From Campylobacterota bacterium (GTDB lineage Bacteria > Campylobacterota > Campylobacteria > Campylobacterales > Thiovulaceae): a DNA stretch of 64,000 nt. Positions within the stretch are counted from its first letter, which is position 1. Each line of letters starts with the position of its first letter. The stretch is from the NCBI GenBank assembly GCA_030152305.1, contig JASKOM010000002.1, positions 248,001 to 312,000 on the forward strand. Direction: 5' to 3'. Positions 1 to 8,938 of the stretch are shown here, in pieces. Under the pieces are notes generated by a model. It was not told the origin of the DNA. It worked only from the letters and a program-made list of their open reading frames with translations, and searched no databases. A program made the translations under genes and the position numbers.

Positions 1-375
1 GAAAGTTCTGATTTTAAACATTCAGATCATTTTAGTTGTCGTCTCGGTCAATGGTATTATCACGGTCTTGGTCGAGATCAATTTGCTCAAACTGAATCAT
101 TCCGTCATCTTGAACTTCCACATTCAATCGTTCATAAAGAATCAAAAGTTATTAATGAATTATTGGATAAAAATGAAAAACCTCAAATAGACGAAATATT
201 AATTCACTTTTTAAATATCGAAGAAGCAAGTAAAGATGTTTTCTCGTTATTAGATAAAATCGTCGTAGAAAAAGGTAAAGAAACTGTTAATGAAGCTGTT
301 GAAGTTCTCTTTGCTGATCAACGACCTTCTAAAGCAAACAAAAAGAAAAAAAGCGGTAATCAGGGATTCGTGTGA
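1..375 (+). CDS. C-terminal CZB (chemoreceptor zinc-binding) domain, 5' truncated by window edge
   Basis: The reading frame is open from base 1 and ends with TGA at 373-375. The first 60 residues carry the CZB signature: a DHFSCRLGQWYY block, then a His-rich LELPHSIVH block, which supply the His/Cys zinc ligands of this family. CZB domains sit at the C-terminus of chemoreceptors and some diguanylate cyclases and sense zinc or redox/chlorine oxidants. The last ~15 residues are a Lys-rich tail. The N-terminal part that would tell which output domain it has lies outside the window, so only the domain can be named. The next reading frame starts inside its stop codon. Confidence 0.8.
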   Translation, partial: ESSDFKHSDHFSCRLGQWYYHGLGRDQFAQTESFRHLELPHSIVHKESKVINELLDKNEKPQIDEILIHFLNIEEASKDVFSLLDKIVVEKGKETVNEAVEVLFADQRPSKANKKKKSGNQGFV

Positions 376-472
376 AACTACCAGACATCAAAATCTTTGA
401 TAAAACATTATTTTTAGATCTTTTTAAATATCTTGTTTATGTTTTATTAAGTTTAAATGTTATCTTTTTTCG

Positions 473-931
473 ATGAATGGCACTTTGACAGAAGCAATTG
501 ATACTTTTGGTTGGGTTTTGCTTCTTGCAATTTTCGAATTTGAAACCACATCATTTGGAATTCAAACAGATCTTTTTAATAAACAGTTATTAACTTTTAT
601 TAGTTTAGTCGGTTACAGTATTATTATTTATTCGGCTGTTAATTATGGCTTAGAAAAAGAATGGCTTGATTTAGCAAATTCAATAGTCTGGATATTAATC
701 GTAATGATAATTACATATGATATTTATAAACCATCGACAACAGAACAAGGTTTAAAACTAAGAGTTACAATAAAAACGATTTTATATTCGTTAATATTTT
801 TATTTGCTCTAAAATGGTTAATTGATGGTGAATTATTAGATTTTTATGATGCTGTAATGTGGATTCTCGCATTTTTTGTTATCGAATTAAATATATTTAA
901 ATTTGAAAGTTTTAATATAAATAAAAAATAA
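473..931 (+). CDS. Small multi-pass membrane protein, probably 5'-frameshifted
   Basis: The 152-residue frame from ATG 473 encodes a hydrophobic protein with about four membrane segments and short charged loops. The start is doubtful: there is no Shine-Dalgarno sequence, and a different frame beginning at GTG 372 encodes 34 residues including a membrane helix (LFKYLVYVLLSLNVIFF). That frame stops at a TGA (474-476) overlapping this ATG. One extra T in the T-run at 465-470 would fuse the two into one 186-residue protein. I recognise no characterised family. The gene ends in a strong bidirectional terminator shared with dnaG. It may be intact with an indel at the homopolymer, or a decaying gene. 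Confidence 0.6.
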   Translation: MNGTLTEAIDTFGWVLLLAIFEFETTSFGIQTDLFNKQLLTFISLVGYSIIIYSAVNYGLEKEWLDLANSIVWILIVMIITYDIYKPSTTEQGLKLRVTIKTILYSLIFLFALKWLIDGELLDFYDAVMWILAFFVIELNIFKFESFNINKK

Positions 932-941
932 CATTTTTATT

Positions 942-967
942 GTCATCGATTAACTTAAATCGATGAC
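942..967. terminator. Bidirectional terminator between membrane-protein gene and dnaG
   Basis: A perfect 10-bp stem (GTCATCGATT / AATCGATGAC) has a 6-nt loop. It is flanked by T-rich sequence on the right and A-rich sequence on the left, so it can act on both strands. It overlaps the last codons of dnaG, whose stop lies at 955-957. Confidence 0.8.
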
Positions 968-2634
968 TTTAATTTTATTTTTCTTTTTTCAAGAGCAATA
1001 ATTTGATATTTTAAATTTCTTATATTTTCAATCTTGACAGAAAAATCAATTTGACTCTCTTTTATTTTTAACATTTCTCTTTCATATCTTTTTATTTTTA
1101 TATTTATTAATTCAAGTTCAGCATCATTTAACGAATAATTCGGTGTATCTGATAAAAGAATTCTTCTGATGCTGTCATTTTCTAAGTCGTTTTTATTCGA
1201 TATATTTTTAAATTCTTCACTATAAATATAAAAATCAGAAATAGCTAATTCGCTAATAATTTTATGAAAAATTTCATCATTATTTTTATTATCTAATAAA
1301 TATTTTAATAATGCCTGTTCGCCAAGACCAATAACCTCATCGCTGTTTTTTAAATTAATTAAATTTTTTGAAACGATAATATTTGTTGAAAAAGCTTCAC
1401 CAAGAATACCTTTTGCGAGAATTTCATATTTGCTACGAACGAAATCTTTTAAATTTACTAAAAAATCATGTAACTCATTTTTGGCATTTCGTTTTTCATA
1501 AGGGTCATTTAAATTAAATTTATTTAATAAATCACGAATAAACCATTCGATGGCATCTTTGCTATTTTGAACAGATAAAATATTTTTTAATTTAACGATT
1601 TCGCCATTTTTGACAAGATCAGCAGGATCAACACCGCCAGATAAAATCGTAACAATGGCTTGAATTTCACTTTTGGCAATAAGTTCAATACTTCGACGAG
1701 TTGCTTTTAAACCAGCTTCATCGCCATCAAAAACAAGATGAATTTTTGCATTATTTTTACCCAAAAGTGTAATTTGAGCTTCTGTTAAAGCAGTTCCAAG
1801 TGGAGAAACAACATTTTTAAAACCAGATTGATAAAGAGAAATTAAATCGACATAGCCTTCGACAATAATAGCAATGCCAGTTTTTGCGATTTCACCGCGA
1901 CTAAAATTATAACCGTATAAAATAGAACCTTTAGCATAAAAATCAGTAGAAGGTGAATTTAAATATTTTGGTTCTCGAGTATCAAGAACACGACCGCCAA
2001 AAGCAACAATTTTGCCATTTGCATCAAAAATCGGAAACATTAATCGTCGAACAAATTTAGCTTTTAGCTTTTGATTTTCTTCATCTCGTTGAACGATTCC
2101 AACAGCTTCAGCATCTTCGATTGAAATATTATTAGTTTGAAGCCAATTGATAGTTTCTTGTTCTGTTGGAGCATAACCAATTTTAAATTTATCAATAGTT
2201 TCTCGCGATATTGCTCGTTTGGACATATATTCTAAAACAGCATTATTTTTATTAAAATTAAAAATATACCAATGATTAATTTGTTCTAAAACATGAAGAG
2301 CATCTTTCTTTTTTTCGAAAGATTCTTTTGTTAGAAAACTTTTTTCATAATCTAATGTAATATTTTTAATAGAGGCTAATTTTTCGATAGCTTCAGGAAA
2401 AGAAATATGTTCGATTTCTTGAACGAATTTAATAACACCACCACCAGCACCGCAACCGAAACAATGATAAATCTGTTTTTGCGGACTAACTACAAATGAA
2501 GGTGTTTTTTCATTGTGAAATGGACAAGTTGCTTTATAAACAGCACCAGCTTTTTTTAGATGAACATACATCTCAACAATTTCTATGATGTCAAAACTGT
2601 TTATAACTTGATTAATACTATTTTGTGTGATCAT
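955..2634 (-). CDS. dnaG: DNA primase DnaG
   Basis: The 559-residue protein has the bacterial primase layout. A CHC2 zinc finger at the N-terminus has Cys37, His40, Cys58 and Cys61. A catalytic RNA-polymerase domain follows with the TOPRIM core, visible as VEGYVDLISLY near residue 260 and LVFDGDEAG near 300. The C-terminus is a divergent helicase-binding region. It makes RNA primers for replication. Length is normal for Campylobacterota primases. It is transcribed alone and divergently from the lipoprotein gene at 2683. It contains one GATGAGGT site (1334-1341, encoding Asp-Glu-Val). Confidence 0.95.
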   Translation of the reverse strand: MITQNSINQVINSFDIIEIVEMYVHLKKAGAVYKATCPFHNEKTPSFVVSPQKQIYHCFGCGAGGGVIKFVQEIEHISFPEAIEKLASIKNITLDYEKSFLTKESFEKKKDALHVLEQINHWYIFNFNKNNAVLEYMSKRAISRETIDKFKIGYAPTEQETINWLQTNNISIEDAEAVGIVQRDEENQKLKAKFVRRLMFPIFDANGKIVAFGGRVLDTREPKYLNSPSTDFYAKGSILYGYNFSRGEIAKTGIAIIVEGYVDLISLYQSGFKNVVSPLGTALTEAQITLLGKNNAKIHLVFDGDEAGLKATRRSIELIAKSEIQAIVTILSGGVDPADLVKNGEIVKLKNILSVQNSKDAIEWFIRDLLNKFNLNDPYEKRNAKNELHDFLVNLKDFVRSKYEILAKGILGEAFSTNIIVSKNLINLKNSDEVIGLGEQALLKYLLDNKNNDEIFHKIISELAISDFYIYSEEFKNISNKNDLENDSIRRILLSDTPNYSLNDAELELINIKIKRYEREMLKIKESQIDFSVKIENIRNLKYQIIALEKRKIKLKSSI

Positions 2635-2644
2635 GAATTTATGT

Positions 2645-2650
2645 TATAAT
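2645..2650 (+). promoter_or_regulatory. Likely -10 box (TATAAT) for the 2683 lipoprotein gene
   Basis: A consensus TATAAT lies about 33 bases upstream of the TTG start at 2683, inside the dnaG/lipoprotein divergent spacer. No clear -35 element is visible, which is common in Campylobacterota promoters. Confidence 0.45.
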
Positions 2651-2682
2651 TTAATCCTAACGATAATAAAAGGAGAAGTAAT

Positions 2683-2913
2683 TTGAAAAAGATTCTAAAT
2701 ATGACTCTATTAATAACTGTTTCAAGTTTATTAACTGGCTGTCTGTTTTTTAATGAACGAGGTGTAGCTTCAAAATATTATGACGAATGCAAACATTATT
2801 ATGATGCCCAAGGAATATTTCATGAAAAATGTGATGAAAATATCGTTGATTATGAAAATTTAGAACATTTAGTAAAACAAAATGGTAGCGGTGGCTATTA
2901 TGTAGAGTTTTAA
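2683..2913 (+). CDS. Small predicted lipoprotein
   Basis: A TTG start preceded by AGGAG (2671-2675) gives 76 residues. The N-terminus is a lipoprotein signal: MKK, a hydrophobic stretch, then a lipobox ending LTGC with Cys at residue 20. The mature part is about 56 residues, has two further Cys (in DECKHYYD and HEKCDEN) and is acidic and Tyr-rich. It is expected to be anchored in a membrane facing the periplasm. I do not recognise its function. Its last four bases overlap the convergent znuC-like gene. Confidence 0.75.
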   Translation: MKKILNMTLLITVSSLLTGCLFFNERGVASKYYDECKHYYDAQGIFHEKCDENIVDYENLEHLVKQNGSGGYYVEF

Positions 2914-3653
2914 TGTCGATGATTTTTCAGATGGGAATCAATGCCGTAAATATCTCGTATCGTTTTACAATTAAACAAAGTTTGAGGAGATTCACTTTTT
3001 GAAGCTTCTCTATTAACTGTAATAATAGAATTTATACTATCTTCGATAACGGCTATATCATGAGTAACAAACATAATAGTCAAACCTTTTTTTATATTTA
3101 AATCTTTTAAAATTGCATAAAATTCTCGTTGAGTAGCTACATCAATTCCAGTATTTGGTTCATCTAAAACTAATAATTCTGGTTGAGAAACAAGAGCTCT
3201 TGCAATCATAACTCGCTGTTTTTCACCGCCCGACAATTCACCAATTAATCTATTTTTTAAATTAACAATTTTTAATTTTTCCATAATTTCTAAGATTAAT
3301 TTATCACCGTCATTATCTTTTTGCCAAAATTTACGATTCATCGAAATTCTGCCTAATTTAATAGTTTCATATACAGAAATTGGAAAATTGCTATCGATTT
3401 CTATTGCTCGTTGAGGAACAAAACCGATTTTATTCCAATCATTAAACTCTTTTAATGGTTTCCCGAAGAGACGAACCTCTCCAGTGTAGCCATCTTTTAA
3501 TCCTAAAATTGTGCTAATCAATGTTGATTTTCCGCCACCATTTGGACCAATAACAGCTACATAATCACCTTTTTCTATTTTAATATATATATCTTTTAGT
3601 ATATTAATATTATTAATAAAATAATTTAGTGCTATAGTTTCAACTATTGACAA
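2910..3653 (-). CDS. Metal ABC transporter ATP-binding protein (ZnuC/MntB-like)
   Basis: The 247 residues contain Walker A GPNGGGKST (about 36-44), the ABC signature LSGGEKQR, Walker B LLVLDEPNTG and the switch histidine in FVTHD. This is the layout of the zinc/manganese (cluster 9) import ATPases. The gene overlaps the upstream substrate-binding gene by 10 bases, so the two are co-translated. The integral-membrane permease normally encoded in the same operon is not in this window on either side. The ion cannot be decided from sequence; zinc is the likeliest. Confidence 0.85.
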   Translation of the reverse strand: MSIVETIALNYFINNINILKDIYIKIEKGDYVAVIGPNGGGKSTLISTILGLKDGYTGEVRLFGKPLKEFNDWNKIGFVPQRAIEIDSNFPISVYETIKLGRISMNRKFWQKDNDGDKLILEIMEKLKIVNLKNRLIGELSGGEKQRVMIARALVSQPELLVLDEPNTGIDVATQREFYAILKDLNIKKGLTIMFVTHDIAVIEDSINSIITVNREASKSESPQTLFNCKTIRDIYGIDSHLKNHRH

Positions 3654-4531
3654 ATCAAAGCCTCTTTTAATTTTTTAAGATTTTGTTCCATTAAATAAAT
3701 ATAACCAAGTTCGATCATTTCAGGTTGAATATTATCAAGTGGAGACAAAACTGAAGTTTTTGCACCAGTTTCTTTTGCAATTGTGTCAGCAACAGAACTT
3801 GAAGCTAAATCTTCAAAAAAGACCGTTGTAATATGATATTGCTTAATTAATTTCACAGTTTCAGCAAGAGCAAAAGCACTTGGTTGTGAATCAGGCGAAA
3901 TTCCCATAACAGCATAAGTTTTAAAATTAAAATCTCTAGCCAAATATTGAAAAGCATCATGATTAACAACAATAGAATTTCGTTTGCAATTTTTTAATCC
4001 GTTTTTATAATTTTCGTATAAACCTTCTAATTTTTGTAAATAAATTTCAAGATTTTTATCATAAGATTGACTATTAATTGGATCGATTGATGATAATTTG
4101 CCTGAAATTTCTTTTGCCATTATTTTCATGTTATTTATACTTTGCCAAAAATGAGGATCTTTATTTATTATATTTACATCTTCAGCAAGTCGCATAAAAC
4201 GATTTTGGTCAGAAGTATCAGCTAATTCACTTGCCCATTCGTCAATATGTTCGCCTGTAAAAATAAAAAGTCGAGAATTTGCTATTGCCATCATATTTTG
4301 CGGTTGTGGTTCAAACGAATGTGGATCTTGACCAAAAGGAACAACTTGAGTTAATTCGATATGTTCTCGACCAATATTTTTAACGATATCATAAATTGGA
4401 TAAATCGTTACAACGATTTTTGGTCTGCCATCACCAGATAGCGACGGATTATAAAACGGAAAAACAAATAAAGCTAATATTATAAATATTAAAGATCCAA
4501 TTAAGATCGATATATATTTTGTTCTTTTCAT
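3644..4531 (-). CDS. Metal ABC transporter substrate-binding protein (ZnuA-like)
   Basis: The 295-residue protein starts with an uncleaved-looking signal anchor (residues ~8-27) and then has the cluster 9 periplasmic binding fold. Candidate metal ligands are His in DPHSFEPQP, His in KDPHFW, His in VVNHDAF and an acidic residue in FFEDLASS. The long His-rich loop typical of classic ZnuA is absent. It would capture Zn2+ (or Mn2+) in the periplasm and deliver it to the transporter whose ATPase is the next gene. No Zur-like operator is evident upstream. Confidence 0.85.
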   Translation of the reverse strand: MKRTKYISILIGSLIFIILALFVFPFYNPSLSGDGRPKIVVTIYPIYDIVKNIGREHIELTQVVPFGQDPHSFEPQPQNMMAIANSRLFIFTGEHIDEWASELADTSDQNRFMRLAEDVNIINKDPHFWQSINNMKIMAKEISGKLSSIDPINSQSYDKNLEIYLQKLEGLYENYKNGLKNCKRNSIVVNHDAFQYLARDFNFKTYAVMGISPDSQPSAFALAETVKLIKQYHITTVFFEDLASSSVADTIAKETGAKTSVLSPLDNIQPEMIELGYIYLMEQNLKKLKEALICQ

Positions 4532-4549
4532 AAATACCTCAAATTAAAT

Positions 4550-5656
4550 TTATTTTTTTATTTCAAAATCAGCATAAATTAAAAGATGGTCGCTGAAGCC
4601 TTCACCTAAATGTTCTTTTTTCTTGCCTCTTTGCCAACGAACAATTTTGCCTCGTTTATCAATTGTTCCAGCACCACGAAAAACATTAAAACTATTATCG
4701 ATATAATCTAAACCTTTACCATCGTATAAGCTGTTTGGAAGAATCATATTATCAATAGTTTTTCTAGATTTGTGCGAACCGTAGCTCCATTGTTCATCTT
4801 CAGGAAGTTCAAGCCAAAGATTATAGTGCACCTCATCGCTTTTTTTAACACTGTTTTCTGAAACAAAACTGTAATCCGAAAGCATACCAAAAAGATTTTT
4901 AAACCATAAAGTTATCTTCCAATCATCGCTTTCAATCGTATTAAGAACATGATTAATGCCCGTTTTGCCTTCGGTGTCGTTTAATCTTTTTTCTTTTATA
5001 AAAGTCTCAAATTCGTCATGATTGCTATTAAAATCGCCTAATAAAATATACGGAGTTTTTTTGTCAATTTCGTTAAGTCGTTGAACTAAGAATTCAGCAC
5101 TTTGAATTCGTTTGCTTTCTGGACCAGATTTAGCTTTCCAATGATTAACAAAAACGATAACAAGTTCGCCGTTAATATCGATGCCAACTTCGAGAATATT
5201 ACGATTTAAAGGATGATTAGTAACTTTGACTTCTTTTATATATTTAATTGGATACTTAGAAAGAAGTGCGGTTGTTACGGCTGATTTAGTTTTTTTCTCT
5301 TCGGCGATTGCTGAATATGGAAAATCTGTTTTATATGGATATGTTCGCAAAGTTTGTTGAAGATCTTTTAAAGCATCTCGGCTTTCGATTTCTTCTAAAC
5401 CGATAACATCAGGATTAACTTCAGAAATAACTTTTGAAATGTTATTTAATTTAGCTGAATAAATTTGTTGATTCCAGCCTGTGCCTCCATTTGGAATATA
5501 TTCGTCGTATTCATTACCGTTTATATTTAAATCAAATAAATTCTCGACATTATAATTAGCGATTCTAATTGCATTTTGATTTTTATCTGCAAAAAGAGAC
5601 AAAGACGATAATAAAGTTAATAAAGCAACTTTATTTATAAAAATATGTTTAATCAA
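4550..5656 (-). CDS. Secreted endonuclease/exonuclease/phosphatase family protein
   Basis: The 368 residues begin with a signal peptide and continue with the EEP (DNase I-like) fold. Visible motifs are RIANYNVENLF near the mature N-terminus, IGLEEIESRDAL (the metal-binding Glu), VFVNHWKAK, LLGDFNSNHDEF and a terminal GFSDHLLIYADF (the SDH motif). These are the active-site blocks of Mg2+-dependent phosphodiesterases. The substrate could be extracellular DNA or a phospho-compound. It is spaced 18 bases before the znuA-like gene, so the genes may be co-transcribed. It carries one GATGAGGT site (4830-4837). Confidence 0.85.
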   Translation of the reverse strand: MIKHIFINKVALLTLLSSLSLFADKNQNAIRIANYNVENLFDLNINGNEYDEYIPNGGTGWNQQIYSAKLNNISKVISEVNPDVIGLEEIESRDALKDLQQTLRTYPYKTDFPYSAIAEEKKTKSAVTTALLSKYPIKYIKEVKVTNHPLNRNILEVGIDINGELVIVFVNHWKAKSGPESKRIQSAEFLVQRLNEIDKKTPYILLGDFNSNHDEFETFIKEKRLNDTEGKTGINHVLNTIESDDWKITLWFKNLFGMLSDYSFVSENSVKKSDEVHYNLWLELPEDEQWSYGSHKSRKTIDNMILPNSLYDGKGLDYIDNSFNVFRGAGTIDKRGKIVRWQRGKKKEHLGEGFSDHLLIYADFEIKK

Positions 5657-5708
5657 AATAGTTCTCCTTTAGTTTAAAAGCAAAAATTTTATCAAATAAA
5701 TTGAAATT

Positions 5709-8700
5709 TCACTTTTGTATTTTAAATGAATATATAGCTGGAATATAAAATAAATTAATTACTGTTCCCCAAGCTAAACCAAAACCTAACGAAACAGCGA
5801 TTGGTTGTAAAATTTTTCCATCGCCAGAAACCCAAAACATCAACGAAGCTAATCCTAAAATTGTTGTTAGCGATGTTAAAATTATCGGTCTTAATCGTTG
5901 CGATGCTCGTTCTAACATTTCGTCGTGATTTTTTGCTTCGTTTATAAATGAAATCATGACGATCGAATCGTTAATTACAACTCCTGATAAACCAAAAATT
6001 CCAATTAATCCTGGTAAAGTTAAATTTAAATCTAAAACTAAATGTCCAACGATTGCTCCAACGATTGAAAACGGAATGACAGACATAATTAAAAATGTAG
6101 CTGTAAAATTTTTAAAAGCAAATAATAAAACTAAAAATATTAACGATAAAGCTAAAATCGTAGCTTTTGATAAATCTTTATTCATGTCTTCTCGTTTTTC
6201 TCGTTCGCCTTTGAACTCGAATTTAAAGCCATCTTTTTTTAATTTTTCGAGATGAGGTTGTGCAATTTCGAGAACCTCATCAGCCGTAATAATTTTCGTA
6301 TCAACATTAACAAAAATAGATTTCATTTCTCGAAAATTATATTTATCAATAGTTTGAAGTTTTCGCTGAAGTGAAAAATCAACGACATCAGACAAAATGA
6401 CATTTTTGCCATTAATTAAAATATTGCTGTTTTTTAAATTTTGAATATCTTCACGATCGAGCGATTCGATTTTAATATCAAATAATTTATCTTGATACGA
6501 AAAAGAACCTTTTCGACTTGATAAATATAAATTCGATAAAACATCGTTTAATATCGATTCGTTCAAACCTAACGATTCGCCATAACGATTAATTTTTAAT
6601 GTCATTAAATCAGTTCCGATTCGTCCATTATGTGAAATTGACGAAATGCCTTTAATTTGAGAAAGTTCATTATTTAAATAATCGATAGCTTTTAAAATAT
6701 CTCCACCAGTTGAAATAACGGCAATTTCGACATCAACTTTTGAACCCATTCTTTTTTGATAAATCGAAAGTTCTCGAACGGCTTGAATATTTTTATTATG
6801 TTTAAAATGAGCTAATTTTTTATTTAAAGTTTCGATGATTTCGCGAGTTTGAATAGATCGAATTTTATCTGTTTCGTCATATTCAAAAGATAAATTCGGA
6901 GTTATATATTTATCAATAAAATTAGAAGGTTTTTCTTCATAAAGTTCAATTTGAAAATTAAAAAGATTTTCACCTGTTTCTCGTTCGCCAACTGCTGACT
7001 GACTTGAACCAACAGTTAAAACAATATTTTTTATGCTTAATTCATTTTTATTTTTTAAGATTTCGTTAGATATTAAATTAGCGATTTGATCACTATTTTC
7101 TAATTTAACATCAGGATCTAATTTGCCAGAAATATAAATTATTGGATTATCAGTTCGAGGAAAAAGCTGAAATTTAACAGCCGAAAAAGATAAATATGTC
7201 GCATAAGGCACAGCTAATAAAAAAACGATTAAAAATAATAATTTATATTTTATTAATTTTGCGAGAATATTTTTATAAATATTTTTTGCAAAGTCCCAAT
7301 TTGTTGTTCGATCGCCTCGTCGCAAAAGCGATCTTGCATGTAACGGTAAAAATAAAAAGCTTTCTAAATATGAAGCAACGACTAAAACTGTAACACCGAT
7401 TGGAATCATGCTCATCATCATTCCCATTGTGCCTGACAAATATAAAAGCGGTAAAAAAGCTAAAATATTTGTAAGTGATGCAAGTGTTACAGGTCGAATA
7501 ACTTCGATTGAACCAAAATATGCACTAATTTCTGGTGTTGCTCCTTCGTCGGCATGTCTTTGAATATTTTCAGAAACGATAATTGCATCATCAACAAGAA
7601 TACCAAGAGCAATTAATAACGATAAAAGCGAAATTAAATTTAACGAATAACCGAACATTTGAAAATAAATAAAAGCGATAAAAAAACTTGTTGGAACACC
7701 GACGGCAACGATAAAAGCAATTTTGAAATTTATCAAAAGCCACATCGATAAAAATACTAAAATTATACTAAAAATAATATTCGACACGACATTATTTAAA
7801 CGATCTCGAATCGAATATGATTCATCTAATATTGCCGTTAATTTATTTTCGCCAATTTTATTATTATAATTTTCAACAAATTGACGAACATTTTTAGCGA
7901 TTTCGATTGCATTACTTTTTTCAGTTTTTGAAATATCAAAAATAACGGCTCGTTCGCCATTGACAGATGATATTTTCGAACTTTCTTCTTCAATTAAATT
8001 AATTTTCGCAATATCTTTTAATTTAATTTCAAAATTATTAAATTTTAATATCGTGTTTTCGATTTCTGAAATATCTTTTTTGCCACCTTCAGTTGATAAA
8101 AACATGCTAAATTGGCTATTTCCAATTTCACCAAGCGGAAAAATATTTGAAATTTCTCGAATTGCCAAACTAAATTGACGGTTATCGATTCCGTATAAAT
8201 TTAATAATTTTGGATCTACTTCGATTCGTAATTCAAGTTCGTTGTCGCCGTGAATCGAAATATTCGAAATACCGTTAATTTCATGAAGTTCTTCTTCGAT
8301 CGATCTAATTAATTCTATATATTCGTAATTAAATTTCTTAGTTTTTAAATTCAAAGCAACTTGAATAACTTTTGGATTATGTTCCAAAATTTGAACAGTT
8401 GGCAAATTCATATCAGAAGGTAAATTATTTGAAGCTTTTGAAACGGCATCTCGCAATTTATCAGAAATAATTCCGCGATCATAATTTTCATTTATTTCAA
8501 CAATAATACTAAAAACTCCATTTGAAATCGTTGTTCGAGTTTCTGCGATTCCCTCGATTGAACGAACCTCATCTTCGATATCGCGAACAACCATTCTATC
8601 AAGAATTTCGTTGCTAGTTTTTGCATAACTTCCAGAAATAACAGCTCGATCAAGTTCAGCAGTTGGAAATTTTTCACGGGGCAAAGACAAATATGCTGAT

Positions 8701-8783
8701 ATACCAAAAACAACAATAAATATAACGATCGTATGAGAAAATTTATCTCTTTCTAAAAATTGTCTAATTATCCATTCGAACAT
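5709..8783 (-). CDS. RND-family efflux pump inner-membrane subunit
   Basis: The 1,024-residue protein has the AcrB/MexB-like duplicated layout. TM1 is near the N-terminus. A large periplasmic loop follows, then a TM2-6 bundle with LLIALGILVDDAIIVSENIQ (the proton-relay Asp pair), a second periplasmic loop and a C-terminal bundle with GLSGVVINDSIVMI. It exports substrates by proton antiport. No periplasmic adaptor or outer-membrane channel gene is adjacent, which is unusual for this family; the partners must be elsewhere. It holds three GATGAGGT sites, two of them as an inverted pair at 6251-6281. Confidence 0.9.
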   Translation of the reverse strand: MFEWIIRQFLERDKFSHTIVIFIVVFGISAYLSLPREKFPTAELDRAVISGSYAKTSNEILDRMVVRDIEDEVRSIEGIAETRTTISNGVFSIIVEINENYDRGIISDKLRDAVSKASNNLPSDMNLPTVQILEHNPKVIQVALNLKTKKFNYEYIELIRSIEEELHEINGISNISIHGDNELELRIEVDPKLLNLYGIDNRQFSLAIREISNIFPLGEIGNSQFSMFLSTEGGKKDISEIENTILKFNNFEIKLKDIAKINLIEEESSKISSVNGERAVIFDISKTEKSNAIEIAKNVRQFVENYNNKIGENKLTAILDESYSIRDRLNNVVSNIIFSIILVFLSMWLLINFKIAFIVAVGVPTSFFIAFIYFQMFGYSLNLISLLSLLIALGILVDDAIIVSENIQRHADEGATPEISAYFGSIEVIRPVTLASLTNILAFLPLLYLSGTMGMMMSMIPIGVTVLVVASYLESFLFLPLHARSLLRRGDRTTNWDFAKNIYKNILAKLIKYKLLFLIVFLLAVPYATYLSFSAVKFQLFPRTDNPIIYISGKLDPDVKLENSDQIANLISNEILKNKNELSIKNIVLTVGSSQSAVGERETGENLFNFQIELYEEKPSNFIDKYITPNLSFEYDETDKIRSIQTREIIETLNKKLAHFKHNKNIQAVRELSIYQKRMGSKVDVEIAVISTGGDILKAIDYLNNELSQIKGISSISHNGRIGTDLMTLKINRYGESLGLNESILNDVLSNLYLSSRKGSFSYQDKLFDIKIESLDREDIQNLKNSNILINGKNVILSDVVDFSLQRKLQTIDKYNFREMKSIFVNVDTKIITADEVLEIAQPHLEKLKKDGFKFEFKGEREKREDMNKDLSKATILALSLIFLVLLFAFKNFTATFLIMSVIPFSIVGAIVGHLVLDLNLTLPGLIGIFGLSGVVINDSIVMISFINEAKNHDEMLERASQRLRPIILTSLTTILGLASLMFWVSGDGKILQPIAVSLGFGLAWGTVINLFYIPAIYSFKIQK
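6251..6281. repeat. Inverted pair of GATGAGGT inside the RND pump gene
   Basis: GATGAGGTT and AACCTCATC face each other with a 13-base loop. They encode Asp-Glu-Val and Gln-Pro-His-Leu of the pump on the minus strand. See the genome-wide repeat entry. Confidence 0.85.
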
Positions 8784-8938
8784 AACAATAAATCCAATCT
8801 ATTTTTTTATTTATTTAATTTAATGATTTTATCGGAATTAATAATTTCATCAAGAGACTGAATTAATATATTTATATTAATTTTTAGTTTTGCTACACTT
8901 TTGACAAACTATTAAATATCGAAAGGATAATTATATAT

